This document shows, piece by piece, positions 21,878 through 32,445 of a stretch of DNA of 64,000 nucleotides. How positions within the stretch are numbered: the first letter of the stretch is position 1; every line of letters begins with the position of its first letter. The notes under the pieces were generated by a model that saw only the letters and a list, made by a program, of their open reading frames with translations, had not been told where the DNA came from and searched no databases. A program made the translations under genes and the position numbers. This DNA comes from Hymenopus coronatus (Eukaryota > Arthropoda > Insecta > Mantodea > Hymenopodidae), in contig CM060887.1 of the NCBI GenBank assembly GCA_030762935.1, forward strand, positions 10,780,501 to 10,844,500. The letters run 5' to 3'.

Positions 21878-22536
21878 CAATATTTTTAAATTGTTCAGAG
21901 GAAGGCTATAAGCCCTTTACGTGGGGAAAAGTGAAAAGATGGAAACATATGTTTGTTTTGTCTTCTCCCCAGTTTTTTTGTGAGGATACAAAAACCTTAG
22001 AGCGCATGCGCAGACACACGAGAAATAGCGATCCAACCAGCCATACGGTAGAATATAATATAAGCCAACATCATCCCTCTGTGCCCTCATGCCCATTTAC
22101 TATCTCCAAAGGTTATTTCTTCTCCCTCCCTCTTGCTATTCTCTTGTTCTCCCACTTTTTATATTTTGCGTCAAACCTGCAGGCGCAAGACCTCAAGAAA
22201 GAAATGGCGTATTGAAAAAGGAGGAGAAAAAAGAAAGGAAGGTCGAATGTGCCTCCGTTACTTATATGGCCTGGTCGGGTTGCAGTAATTTGTGGGATTC
22301 ACCGCTACTTTTATGTGTGAGCTAAACTTTACTGACCCTTCTTATATCTCCTTTTTCCTTGGTTGGTTGTAGAGCTTCCCATAACAGTGATATCATATGA
22401 AGCAACTAAAAATCTACCATACACCTATAGTAGCTATTTCACTGACGACACCAACGGTTCTCTCTGCCTCTAGGGGCGTTCGATAAGTACTTAAAAATCC
22501 AAGAAATTACACTCCTAGCATCCAAAAAAGTTTGTA
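21878..22536. other. Unassigned, locally pyrimidine-rich
   Basis: About 660 bp. Two overlapping short plus frames (21931-22215 and 22089-22325) show no known motif. A TC-rich stretch (22120-22155) lies inside. No H or SINE sequence is seen. Confidence 0.4.
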
Positions 22537-23091
22537 CAAGGGCCGTTTTTTTTTCAACAAGTTCATATTAAAAAATTATTGTATTACTAAAAGTTTTGTA
22601 CACTTATGGCTAGTTTTCAACATAATCACACATTTATCGTACCTGTGCACAAGCTTTGCAATACCTGCTTCAAAAAATGTTGCCGCCAATGATTTCAAAT
22701 GAGCATTGACGTTGTTTTGAAGATCTTCGTACTTTACGACGTTTGCGGAGAGCCTTTCAAAACAAACGAAGAGGAATGCTGTCTTCAGGAATTGTGTTGA
22801 TCCATGACAACGCTCGTCCACACACTGTTGGCACATCCCATCGGATCCTTGAACAACAATTTCAATGGGACATTTTGGATCATCCGCCGTACAGTCCTGA
22901 CCTGGCACCCAGCGACTTTCACAATTTATCTTAACTGAAGACGTGGCTAGGAGGGCAGCACTTTCAAACCACCGAAGATCTTAAAAACAACGCCAAAAGT
23001 GTACAAAACTTTTAGTTATAAAATAATTGTTTTCTATGAACTTCTCTTTTATTTATAGCCTATCGGAGGTTGGAAAAAAAAACGGTCCTCG
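22537..23091. mobile_element. Fold-back mariner element, copy 1
   Basis: Ends CAAGGGCCG at left and CGGTCCTCG at right, inverted repeats, with TA on both outer sides (22535-22536 and 23092-23093). The left arm to about 22760 is an inverted copy of the transposase 3' end: minus-strand frame with YEDLQNNVNAHLKSLAA and GIAKLVHRYDKC. The right half is plus-strand transposase with LIHDNARPH and HPPYSPDLAPSDFH (second and third catalytic Asp regions), followed by a short 3' end. No 5' half, so it cannot encode a transposase. Confidence 0.85.
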
Positions 23092-23093
23092 TA

Positions 23094-23908
23094 CTTCCTC
23101 TACTTGTTCTAGGCAGTAGAGAAAACGAAATCATGATATGTAATCTTTCTACATTTGTGTTTCAGTACCCTCAAGTATAGAGCTTGGAATCGTTCAGGTT
23201 TATCGCAAAAATTAATTAAAAATCTCAGGCTGTGTAAAATTAAACCTCTTGGAACGAACTGTCGATCTACTTATTATTTCCACATTCCACGTCTAATGAT
23301 TTTTTTTTTTTACCTAAAAACAGCGAAGTATATAAGAGCCCTTAATTAATTTCGCAGGAACATAACTCACTGGAAAACAGAAACCTCTTAAGTTTTATGA
23401 CAAAGAACGATTCTGGGAAAATCTCTACAACCGATAGAAAAACACTATAAAATGTACAGCCCTGCTGGATTTTTTACGACTGAAATAAATCAGAAAAGGA
23501 AAACTGACGCGATGGAGATAAAGCATAATAAGAAATAACGCAAAGACATTAATTATCACACTTTCATAAGTTTTTCCTTGGCTGTAAATCTTTTTGCGTG
23601 CAGCAATGCCTTGCTTTCAGCTTCTAGCCTAGGAAAGAAAAAAACACACGCAGACACAAATCACTCAAAACACATTCTGCTAGCAAACGTTTAATAGCAT
23701 TCCTTGTGTTTTCCCGTTTGTTGCGATAAAAACAGAGCAATTAAAGGCACTGCTGTTGTGGCCTTTTGACAGTTTAACAAAATACCAGCATACTTTCACA
23801 CGATATTCACAGTATGCCAATTTAGTTCCTCAGTGGCTGAATCAAGACAAGTTCAAGAGACCTTCGCAGAAAAATCTATCGATTAAGTTACTACATATTC
23901 CATATATG
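23094..23908. other. About 800 bp without recognised repeats
   Basis: AT-rich. Short frames only (23155-23349, 23756-23944) with no recognisable domain. A T-run lies at 23299-23310. Confidence 0.4.
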
Positions 23909-24190
23909 CGGTGCCGTGGCAGCGTGGCTAGACCACTTGCCTAGGCGGCCCGGGTCTGATCGACCTGCACGTATGGATTTGTAGAGGAAATGGCCTCTGG
24001 ACGGGTTTCTCCGGGTCCTCCGGTTTCCCCCGCCACTCATTCTATCAATTGCTTATTTTTTTGGCAGTGTTTAACGCCCGCTTTTACTACTTGTGGCACC
24101 GCAGGCGATGGCACTGGTCATAGATGGAATGAAGATGGAGCACTGTTGAATGCGACGGCCACGGCGCGGCCTATCAATTGATTCATCCTT
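23909..24190 (+). mobile_element. SINE S2, plus copy, interrupted by a second S2
   Basis: tRNA-like start GTGCCGTGGCAGCGTGGCTA, then CCCGGGTCTGATCGACCTG in B-box position and the body GACGGGTTTCTCCGGGTCCT. It is cut at CTATCAATTG (24042-24051) by a minus-strand copy and resumes, weakly, after 24180. Confidence 0.65.
24052..24170 (-). mobile_element. SINE S2, shortened minus copy nested in another S2
   Basis: On minus: GGCCGCGCCGTGGCCGTCGC, then directly the 3' part (GCCATCGCCTGCGGTGCC, GGCGTTAAACACTGCC) and an A-run. The middle of the SINE is missing. CTATCAATTG flanks both sides (24042-24051 and 24171-24180), a target duplication within the older S2. Confidence 0.75.
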
Positions 24191-24854
24191 TCCTATTATC
24201 CATTTCGCTTGTATTTCATTATCTCCACCTCTTGATGCTCATGCCTGGCTATAGGCCGAACACTCGTTCCAGGTTCTCCATTGTGTAGTTTCGATTCGTT
24301 TGCTCTCCAGCAGGCATCTGACCCCTAGGCATCCACTTGTAAGTCCTAAATGTGAGTGAGGGTAAACAGGCTGCGAAAAATATTCAAGATGGTAAAGGAA
24401 TGGCAGGAAAGGAATAGACAGAAGCCAGAGACGCACATAGATTATAAGTTCCAGGCTTGCACATCCCGCCAAAACATGTCCCTCTAGTGTGAACGGGGAG
24501 TATGGATTTTCTCGGGTGGGGCCCAATCACTGGGCAAGAGCACCCCAAGAAGGCCATTGTGGCCCTTTGCGTCTTACGAGGGAGGGATGAGGGGAGAGAT
24601 CCGAAGTCGACGAGATGCGGAAAACAAAAGTCGCAAGAATGGACGGGGTCACTAACTCTAACAGACGGAATGTCTCGGACGCCGCCAGGGCCCAATCACG
24701 ATCCCTGAAGGAGCCCAGACCCGAAATCCCCGAAGACGGGTCCCGATCGAGCGGTGCCGACGACAGGATAACCCTTTACAGTGCGCAGGGCATTTTCCAG
24801 CCGTAACCCGCCGAACAACGTCGGCCGATATTTCAACCCAGAGAGTCGGCCGCA
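24181..24854. other. GC-richer patch, unassigned
   Basis: Distinctly higher GC than the rest of the window, with the pairs GGGTGGGGCCCAATCACTGG and GCCGCCAGGGCCCAATCACG. Overlapping frames up to 103-115 codons exist on both strands, expected from GC-rich sequence. A piece at 24320-24345 (CCCCTAGGCATCCACTTGTA) recurs inverted at 54250-54280. It could be a decayed retroelement or part of a longer repeat; nothing identifies it. Confidence 0.35.
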
Positions 24855-25047
24855 ACTCGCCTCTCACCAAGGCGGACCGAGTTCGATCCCAGGTGATCGC
24901 TTCTGGGATTTGTGGTGGACAAAGCGGCACAGGAGCGGGTTTTTTCCCCGATTCTTCAGTTTCCCCCGCCATCGCATTCCACATATTCATTCCATGTATC
25001 ATCAATGTCAGCGCCTGTACTAAAAGCGGGCGTTAAACACTACTCAA
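24855..25047 (+). mobile_element. SINE S2, plus copy 2
   Basis: CTCTCACCAAGGCGGACCGA with GAGTTCGATCCCAGG (B box), TTTGTGGTGGACAAAGCGGC, GAGCGGGTTTTTTCCCCGAT, then CAGCGCCTGTACTAAAAGCG and GGCGTTAAACACTACTC. The tRNA-like 5' end is incomplete. No target duplication found. Confidence 0.7.
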
Positions 25048-25139
25048 CCCAAGGAGAAATGATAAGGAAGTGATAAGAACAGGAAATGTTGAACGGCGAA
25101 AATTTGGGGAAGGTATTGAAGCCCCCCAACATTCGCCTG

Positions 25140-25364
25140 GCGACACGGGGACACCGTACATGACTTTTTGAATGGAAAGGATTTCTCAGCCATGAAGACC
25201 TCAAAGTGGCAGTGACATCTCTTTAGCGATTAAGCAGTATAACATACACATTAAAACACCGGTACCACGTGACAATAAATACCTTGATGACGATTACGTT
25301 GAGAAATAAGAGTAAGGTACTGTAACTTTGTAAATAAAGTTTTGTGTTGATATCTTTCGTTATT
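25140..25364 (+). pseudogene. mariner-like transposase C-terminus and 3' end, remnant
   Basis: Broken plus translation: DFLNGKDFS, then in another frame QYNIHIKTPVPRDNKY and LDDDYVEK-stop, a pattern typical of the end of mariner transposases. The 3' untranslated part has GGTACTGTAACTTTGTAAAT, AAAGTTTTGTGTTGATATC, TTTCGTTATT. The element resumes at 26088 after the composite insertion. Related pieces lie at 39656-39910 and 40105-40262. Confidence 0.65.
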
Positions 25365-26087
25365 AATTTTAATTATTTTTCTCACAGAAACCGTGTGTAG
25401 GACAGTTACAGTCAGATCGAAAAATTCAATGCCATAGTCGGGATTTAAACCACGGATCTCCCAGTCTCTAGCCGTTTACTCTACCATTAGCTGCCATAGC
25501 AACAGCCAGCATAGTCCTGAATTTCTCAACTGACGCATGTCTCCAGATAAACCACAAGGTGATCTCAAATTATTTTGAGTTGAAAACCCCAATGGCGACT
25601 TACAATGTTGTAAGTACTTAAGTCCCAGGATTCATAGTATAGCTATTGTGGACAAGTGTAGCAGGGATTTGAACCATGGAACTGTCGGTCTTTATCCGGT
25701 TGTTCTCCTACTGAGCTACTATGGCAACATGCCGGCATAGCATCGAATTTCTCAACTGCCTCAATTTTTCAGTCTAATTCTACCTATCCAACCCCTGTCC
25801 TACACACAGTTTCTGTGAGAAAACAATTAAAATTATCACAATCGGCCATTATAGTTGACTATACTATAACTCCTGGGACTTAAAGTACTTAGAGCATTGT
25901 TAAGTTGCCATTGGGGTTGTCATCTCAAAACAATTTGAGACCAGCCTGTGGTTTACCGGGAAACATTTTAGATATTCAGTGCTATACCGGCAATTTGCTA
26001 TGGTAGCTTAGTGGTAGAGCAATCGACTACAGACCGGGAGACCCGTGGTTCAAATCCCGGGTGTAGCATTGCATTTTTCAGTCCATG
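25365..26087. mobile_element. 723-bp fold-back composite of tRNA-derived SINEs with 10-bp TSD
   Basis: TTTCGTTATT occurs at 25355-25364 and at 26088-26097, and the host mariner 3' end is otherwise continuous, so the whole block was inserted as one unit. Inside are a minus tRNA-like unit and core (25430-25640), a second minus tRNA-like unit (about 25657-25740), a tail segment (25765-25840), then a plus core and plus tRNA-like unit (25860-26068). The two cores are inverted copies (CTGGGACTTAAAGTACTTA against AAGTACTTAAGTCCCAG). Same design as 1558-1984. Confidence 0.75.
25996..26068 (+). repeat. tRNA-like unit, 73 nt, best preserved in the composite
   Basis: Acceptor-like ends TGCTATG and TGTAGCA can pair over seven positions (with G-T pairs). 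A box TAGCTTAGTGGTAGAGC; B box GGTTCAAATCC. The anticodon stem does not pair convincingly, so this is a polymerase III promoter-bearing SINE head rather than a working tRNA. Confidence 0.55.
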
Positions 26088-26135
26088 TTTCGTTATTGTT
26101 TAGTTATGACAAATCAGGTCACTTTCAGGATGGTC
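26088..26135 (+). pseudogene. mariner-like 3' terminus (continuation)
   Basis: TTTCGTTATTGTTTAGTTAT, then CAGGTCACTTTCAGGATGGT, matching inversely the outer end at 39656 onward (CCATCCGGAAAGTGACAGAC). It is the terminal inverted-repeat side of the remnant at 25140-25364. Confidence 0.55.
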
Positions 26136-26191
26136 CAAGTGTAAGTTAATTTTATTTAATTTAGTTTGCTGCAGCATTGGTAGAACATTGC

Positions 26192-26930
26192 ATGTTTACT
26201 TTCTCTACACGTACTATGTACATAGTGTATAGAGAAGGTATTGTATTGCACCCAAAATTCGATATCGAGATTTCCCTGGAAATGTATGTTTTGAGACCCC
26301 CTGAGTCCAAAAAAAGCATTTTTAGAAAAATGTCCGTGTGTGTATGCGACTGTGAGCAACATAGCTCTAAAACGAAAAGACCGTCAAATACTAAATTTAG
26401 TATTTAAATTTTGGTATCTTCCAAGGATGCGAGACGAAGATTTTCAAGAAAATCCCATTTTTCAAAAATGGTTCTATCGATTTCGATTAACATCTCTTAT
26501 ATTTAAGATATTTATGTGACAAGTAAAATGTATATGTTGAATTTTTTGGGAATAGCCTCTGAAGACTACTTTTTTCTGGATTAATTTTGCCGAATTTTAC
26601 TTAACTTATTGCACAAAAAATGTAGATCTCATCGAAACACTCAATTTGTCCTTACGTTTTCTGTTGTGGAGGTAACCGTCCGCAAGATATTCCATGTTAT
26701 TTGTTTTAATTGTAAAATACTTGTACTTTTCTCATACAGGAATTTGTCAACTCCTGCCCATACAAACAAAGGAACATCAGTCACATAGCAACCAGCTTTT
26801 GACTGTCATTTTAAGCTATGCTACTCCCTTAGTTCGTTTCTGCTTACAAGGAAGCAAGTAATAATACTATTTCTGCTAATTTTTCTCGATTAGAATGAAG
26901 TAAATAGAAGTATAAGCTTTCTAAACATCA
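26192..26930 (+). mobile_element. H element, plus copy lacking the C-end
   Basis: H-end TTTACTTTCTCTACACGTAC, ACTATGTACATAGTG at 26198; colinear to AAATAGAAGTATAAGCTTTC at about 26920. The C-end is missing. About 85 bp of the CATGGAA-type block after ATTTTCAAGAAAATCCC is deleted. Confidence 0.7.
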
Positions 26931-27849
26931 CTAAAAATCTAATGTGTACCGTTCTCATCACTTTCTCTACATATCTGCAACAAATTATTTTAAAAAGCTT
27001 ATACTTCACGTTAATCAGAAAAAAATCTGATGTGTTCCATTCACATGACTATCTCTATATCTCTGTAAATTATTATTGTTAATAAGCTTTCTTTTATGTA
27101 TTTCATACTGATCGAGAAAAATTAGCAGATAATCTTATTTCTTGCTTTATTGTAAGTAGAAGCGAAATAAGGGAGTACCATAAGTTTAAGTGAAAGCCAA
27201 AAGTGGTTGCTATGTGACTGATGTTCCTTTGTTTGTATTGACAAATTCCTGTATGAGAAAAGTACGTTTTACAAAGCTGAAACCAAGAAAAAGGAATATC
27301 TCAAAAACGATCAACTCCACGAAAAAAATGTATATAACATAAATTGTGTGTTTTAACGTGCTCTACATTTTTTTCTGGGTTAAGTTTTTGTCCATCTCTT
27401 ACGGTTTAGTAGTTATAAAAAATCCATCCAGAATAAAGTAGTCTTCAGCGGATATTCCCAGAAAATTCAAAATATACATTTTATTTGTCCGGTAAATATC
27501 TTCAATATTTTAATCAAAATCGTTAGAGCCATTTTTGAGAAATTCGACATTTTCGAAAAAAGTTCCATGTAAAGGGTAGTTTGAGGGTGGGAGGATTTTT
27601 CTCAAAATCTTTGTGTCGCATCCCTGGAAGATACTAAACTTAAATACCAAGTTTGGTATTTTACCGACTTTTCGTTTTTGAGTTATCGCGTTCACACACA
27701 CACACGGACCTTTTTGTGAAAATGCTTTTTTTGGATATTGGGGACCCTAAAACATATATTTCCGGTGAAATCTCGGTATCGAATTTTTGGGTGGAGTGCA
27801 ATACCTTCTCTATACACTATGTACATAGTAAGTGTAGAGAAAGTAAAAA
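26930..27849 (-). mobile_element. H element, full minus copy preceded by a minus C-end scrap
   Basis: 26930-27026 is an older minus C-end (ATGTGTACCGTTCTCATCAC). At its TTAATCAGAAAAAA a second, full minus copy begins (AAAAAATCTGATGTGTTCCA) and runs to GTAAGTGTAGAGAAAGTAAA at 27849. The same insertion point (A-run after the TAATC block) is used in other nested copies. Confidence 0.75.
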
Positions 27850-28372
27850 GCATATCGATCTGGAACATCAATGTAACAATGAGCTTTTGTTAGATGAACA
27901 TGGTAGGTATGATGTCTAGGTGTACTTGGATGAAGGAGAAAGTTACTCCCTCACCCTATCGCCGCAACCATTGATTAAAAGTCTTGGCTGTGATATATGC
28001 GAGCTCCTTGCCCTTCTATACCCCAGCGCATTGTGTGTGGAGGAAGTTGCTCCACCCTGCTGAGCCTCCGCGTGTCTGTAGGGTTTCAATCAGTCAAGAG
28101 ATGGAGTGTGTGTGTGTGTGTATACACAAGCCTAAGTAACACTGACAGGCGGGGAAACAGAATCAACTTTTATGGATTCCTTACGGAACACACACACGCC
28201 TCTACCCTTACAGTACACACCAATTAACTAAATACACTTGGTGATGCTAACCCTGGGGAAGCCCGGAGTGGTCCATACATCTTTGTGAATGACAAAGCTT
28301 GTGCCGAGAGAACTGTCACTTCCATTTAGCACTTATGTACGCACAGAGATATTATAAAACAATAGGAAGTGG
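27850..28372. other. Unassigned, with a short dispersed repeat at the end
   Basis: About 520 bp including a GT run (28107-28122). 28297-28372 (GTGCCGAGAGAACTGTCACT, TCCATTTAGCAC, GTACGCACA) recurs at 30468-30555. Function unknown. Confidence 0.4.
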
Positions 28373-28480
28373 ACTGGCCATCAATTCAAAGCCTGGGATG
28401 GGGAGGGCGCAAGTAAAATAATCGGTGTGATGACACGCATGGATGCTGACTGGGTTATATTTGACTGCGGTTGCATGGAT
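28373..28480 (+). repeat. Repeat family S3 (probable SINE), partial copy
   Basis: GGACTGGCCATCAATTCAAA, GCAAGTAAAATAATCGGTGT, ATATTTGACTGCGGTTGCAT. Related copies lie at 29280-29385 and 54780-54915. The last one includes TTCAAATCCCAGTG, a B-box-like sequence, suggesting tRNA ancestry. Confidence 0.5.
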
Positions 28481-28509
28481 TTTACACTTTTATTTTAAAA
28501 AAAAATCTG

Positions 28510-28847
28510 GGTAAAGCTATACGACAGTTCCACCACCCATATTCACACACGCGCTAAGTGTTCAGATGTGAAAGTTGCCAGATTGCCGAAATGTTGACTT
28601 CTTCTTTGGAACATTGGGGTTTTAGCTTCACAGATTCATCGTCTACACCCTGTCGCCTTCGGCCGCAACTGCTACACTCCTCGGCTACGCATTGCGGCTT
28701 AGGGCCCTCCACGTTGGGCTACGCTTTGGGCCCTAAATGTTTATAACAGACCGGTAAGTAATTACAATGCGGCTCTAATGACGAAATAACAAAAGTACCC
28801 GCGTATAGAAGTAATGCCAAGTGGTGGAACCATTGTATACTAATAAT
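28510..28847. mobile_element. Non-autonomous TIR element M1, copy 2, with 8-bp TSD
   Basis: Ends GGTAAAGCTATACGACAGTT and AACCATTGTATACTAATAAT. AAAATCTG is present at 28502-28509 and 28848-28855, a perfect 8-bp duplication of an H-element C-end. The interior is inverted with respect to 10653-11052 and has GCTACGCATTGCGGCTTAGG and GGGCCCT motifs. An 8-bp TSD suggests hAT-like or related mobilisation; no transposase is present. Confidence 0.75.
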
Positions 28848-29260
28848 AAAATCTGAACTGTTCCATTCACATGACTTTCTGTACATCTCTGTAACAAATT
28901 ACTGTTAAAGAACGTATGCTTCTAAACATTTCTTGACAATCGAGATAAAACTAACAGAAATTGTCTTTATTACTTGTTCCTTATAAAAGAAAAAACGTCT
29001 AATGTGTTCCATTCACATGATGCCCTCCATCTGTTCGACTAACAAACCTTTTATTCAAAAGCTGAATCTGTTATTTAATGATGCAATTAGCAGAATTAAT
29101 CTTATGACTAGCTTCCTTGTAAGTAAAAGGTAATAAAAAATGCACAGGCTAAAGCGAGTCTCGTCGTTTAAAAGCCGGTAGCTATATGAAACAATGAAAT
29201 TACAATTTCTTTGCTTGCCAGGAGAAAAACGAGAAACTAAATAAAATAGGTTTTCCCGTT
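28848..29260 (-). mobile_element. H element, two minus C-end fragments in series
   Basis: First (28848-28980): AAAATCTGAACTGTTCCATT, CACATGACTTTC to TATTACTTGTTCC. Second (28982-29260): a different subfamily, CGTCTAATGTGTTCCATTCA, CATGATGCCCTCCATCTG, which matches the composite array at 50193 and 52315. Both lack H-end sequence. Confidence 0.65.
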
Positions 29261-29279
29261 CCCAGCAACTGCAGTCAAA

Positions 29280-29385
29280 TATGCCTATGGTAAGGATGGG
29301 GAGGACCCAAGTAAAACAGCTGATATGATGACACCCTTGGATACTGACAGGTTTACATTTGACTGCAGTTTCATGTATTTTGCAC
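29280..29385 (+). repeat. Repeat family S3, copy 2
   Basis: GGATGGGGAGGACCCAAGTA, ACAGGTTTACATTTGACTGC, matching 28395-28480 in order. No tRNA-like head remains. Confidence 0.5.
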
Positions 29386-29395
29386 TTTGTTTTAA

Positions 29396-30288
29396 AAAAA
29401 TCTGATGCGCTCCATTCACATGACTTTCTCTATCTCTGTAACAAATTATTGTTAATCAGCTTATTCTTTTATTTATTTCGTGCTAATCGCAAAAAAAAAA
29501 AAAAAAGCAGAAATAGTCTTATTTCTTGCTTTATAGTAAGTAAAAGCGAAAAAAGAGAGTACCATAGGTTAAAGTGTAAGCCAAAAGCTGGTTGCTATGT
29601 GACTGAAGTTCTTTGTTTGTATGGACACGAGTTGGCAAATTCCTGTATGAGAAAAGTATAAGTTTTTCAAAGCTGAAACCAAAAACAAGGTATATCTCAA
29701 AAACGATCAACTCCACGAAAAAAATGTATATGATATAAATTGTGTGTTTTAACGTGCTCTACATTTTTTGTGTGTTAACTTTTTGTCCATCTCTTACGGT
29801 TTAGTAGTTATGCAAAATTCCGTAAAATTCATCAAGAATAAAGTAGTCTTCAGAGGTTATTCCCAGAAAATTCAAGAAATACATTTTATTTGTCAGGTAA
29901 ATATCTTTAATATACGATATTTTAATACAAATCATTACAGCCTTTTTTAGAAAATCGAAATTTTCGAAAAAAGTTCCATGTAAAGGGTAGTTGGGAGTGG
30001 GGGGATTTTCTTGAAAATCTTCGTATCGCATCCTTGGAAGATACCAAAGCTAAATACCAAGTTTGGTTTATAACGGATTTTTCGTTTTTGAGCTATGCTG
30101 CCCACACACAGACGGACGGACACACACACACACACACGGTCATTTTTCTAAAACTGTTTTTTTTGGGGGGGATTCAGGAGGTCTCAAAACATGTATTTCC
30201 GCTGAAATCTTGGCATCGAATTTTTGGGAGCATTGCAATACCTTCCCTATACACAATGTGCATAGTACGTGTAGAGAAAGTAAAAACT
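29396..30288 (-). mobile_element. H element, full-length minus copy
   Basis: C-end AAAAAAATCTGATGCGCTCC; H-end AATGTGCATAGTACGTGTAG, AGAAAGTAAAAA. AC tract at 30118-30139. A CGGACGGACACAC variant lies just before the tract. Short frames on both strands are incidental. Confidence 0.8.
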
Positions 30289-30616
30289 CTACAGTTTTAT
30301 TGCAAAAATATTAACAATGTTTTTACGATATAAAACAGATATAAATTGCTTAATTTTATTGTTGAAGGTTAGTGTAATACGAAATTACAGTCCATTAAAA
30401 ATTCTAAAACCTATCTATGATGTTTGTTGCCAAATGGCAACGCCCTGCAATGTAGGGTTAAATTCTTTAACAGACAAAGCTTCTAGATTTCGTGCCGAGA
30501 GAACTGTCACTTCCATTTAGCACCGACGTACGCACACGCATATTAGAAAACAAGGATTCAGCATCAGATTGAGTAAAATTTTATCAATTACGATGCTACT
30601 GACTGCCTAATACCTG
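30289..30616. other. Unassigned, with two short dispersed repeats
   Basis: 30320-30390 (TATAAAACAGATATAAATTG, GTTGAAGGTTAGTGTAA) recurs at 55803-55865. 30468-30555 matches 28297-28372. No gene is seen. Confidence 0.4.
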
Positions 30617-31310
30617 ATCTGACGTGTTCTATTCACATGACTTTCTCTGTTACACCAACAACTTTCCTTAGAAGAGATTATTATTTTATCTGCGACATGC
30701 TGATCAAGGTAAATGTTAAAAAATTGTCTTATTACTTGCTTTCTTACAATTAGAAAGGACAGTAGGCTAAAGCGATACTCAAATCTCTCAAAAACTGGTT
30801 CCATGTGAAACAACTGAAGTTCGGTTCGCTTTGCATGGTCTGCAATAAAACAACAGAGATGAAACGGAACATCTCTTCCAATTTGAGAAAAGTTTAGTTC
30901 AATCGTTGTGCAAAATTCTGCATAACTCATCCAGAATAAAGTGGTCTTCAGAGGCCATTTCCAAAAAAAAATAAATAAATAAAAATATACAGTTTATTTA
31001 TTATGAAAACATCTTTAATACAAATCATTAGAACCATGTTTAAGAAAATCAAAATTTTCGAAATTTTTTCTATGTAAAGGGTAGTCTAAGATGGGATATT
31101 TTTCAAAATCTTTGAGAGCTACTAAACTTAAATACCAAGTTTGATATTTAACGGTGTTTATGCTTTTGAGCTATACTGTCCAGAGACACATCCATTGACA
31201 TTTTTTCCAAAAACGCTCGATTTTTTATTCAGGGACCTCAAAACATGTATTTACGTCCGGAATACAATACCTTCTCTATACAATGCACATTGTCGGTATA
31301 GAGAAAGTAA
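30617..31310 (-). mobile_element. H element, minus copy with central deletion
   Basis: C-end CTGACGTGTTCTATTCACAT; H-end ACAATGCACATTGTCGGTAT, AGAGAAAGTAAAAA. About 150 bp of the CGATCAACTCC to GTAAGTTTTTG region is missing. Note that the hairpin core has changed to AATGCACATT but remains self-complementary. Confidence 0.7.
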
Positions 31311-31427
31311 AAAAAAAAAAAAACACAAGGGAGATAAACGGCTTTAGAATTTTACAGGTTTATCGCCTTGCTCGTAAGCAGAATTAAACGCTCGTATAAA
31401 ATTATTTCTAATCATCAGCAAAACACA

Positions 31428-32283
31428 AAAAATCTCATGTGTTCGATTCACATGAATTTCTCTACATCTCTGCAACAAATTATTGTTACAAATCTTATTC
31501 TTCTATTTACTTCAAGCTAATCGAGAACAAATTGGCTGAAATAGTCTTATTACTTGCTTCCTTGTAAGTAGAAGGGAAATATATGAGTATCATAGGTTAA
31601 AGTGATAGTCAAAAACTGGTTGCCTTGTCACTGAAGTTGCTTTGTCTCTATAGACAGGAATTAACAAATTCCTGTATGAGAAAAGTATAAGTATTTTCAA
31701 AGCTGAAACCAAAAACAAGGAATATCTAAAAAACGACCAACCCCACGAAAAAAATGTATATAACATAAATTATGTGTTTTAACGTGCTCTATATTTTTTG
31801 TGTGGTAAGTTTTTTTTTCATCTCTTACGGTTTAGCAGTTATGCAAAATTCCGTAAAATTCACCACGAGTCTTTTAGAGGCCATTTCCAGAAAATTCAAG
31901 ATATAAATTTTATTTGTCAGGTAAATATCTTTAATATACGATATTTTAATAAAAATCGTTAGAGCTATTTTTGAGAAATTCAAAAATTTCGAAAAATGTT
32001 GCATTTAGAGGGTAGCTGGGGGTCGGGGGAATTTTCTTGAAAATCTTCATGTCGCATCCTTGGAAAAAACCAAACTTAAAACACCAAATTTGGTATTTTA
32101 CCGACTTTTCTTTTGTATCGTGTTCACAGACACACGCTCACACTCGCGAACTTTTTTCTAATTCTTTTTGGATTCAGGGGATCCAAACCATGTATTTCCG
32201 TTGAAATCTCGATATCGAATTTTTGGGTGGAATGCAATACCTTGTCTAGACACTACGTACACATTACTGTAGAGAAAGTAGAA
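31428..32283 (-). mobile_element. H element, full minus copy
   Basis: C-end AAAAAATCTCATGTGTTCGA, TTCACATGAATTTC; H-end CTACGTACACATTACTGTAG, AGAAAGTAG. The 115 bp before it (31312-31427, CGTAAGCAGAATTAAACGCT, ATTATTTCTAATCATCAGC) recurs at 32455-32545, so H plus this flank was duplicated, or the flank was split. Confidence 0.7.
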
Positions 32284-32374
32284 ATGCTGTTTTTGAATTC
32301 GAGGTATCTCAAAATGTGTATTTCCGGAAAAGCTAGGTATCAAATTTCTGGGTGGAATATAACATCTTCTCTAT

Positions 32375-32445
<71 letters not shown>

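Noticed and set aside
24384..25005. Overlapping ORFs of 103-115 codons
   Set aside because: The region is GC-rich, so stops are rare on both strands. It overlaps an S2 SINE. No motif was recognised.
25996..26068. Functional tRNA gene
   Set aside because: The acceptor ends pair and A/B boxes are present, but the anticodon stem does not pair, and related units occur in inverted SINE composites.
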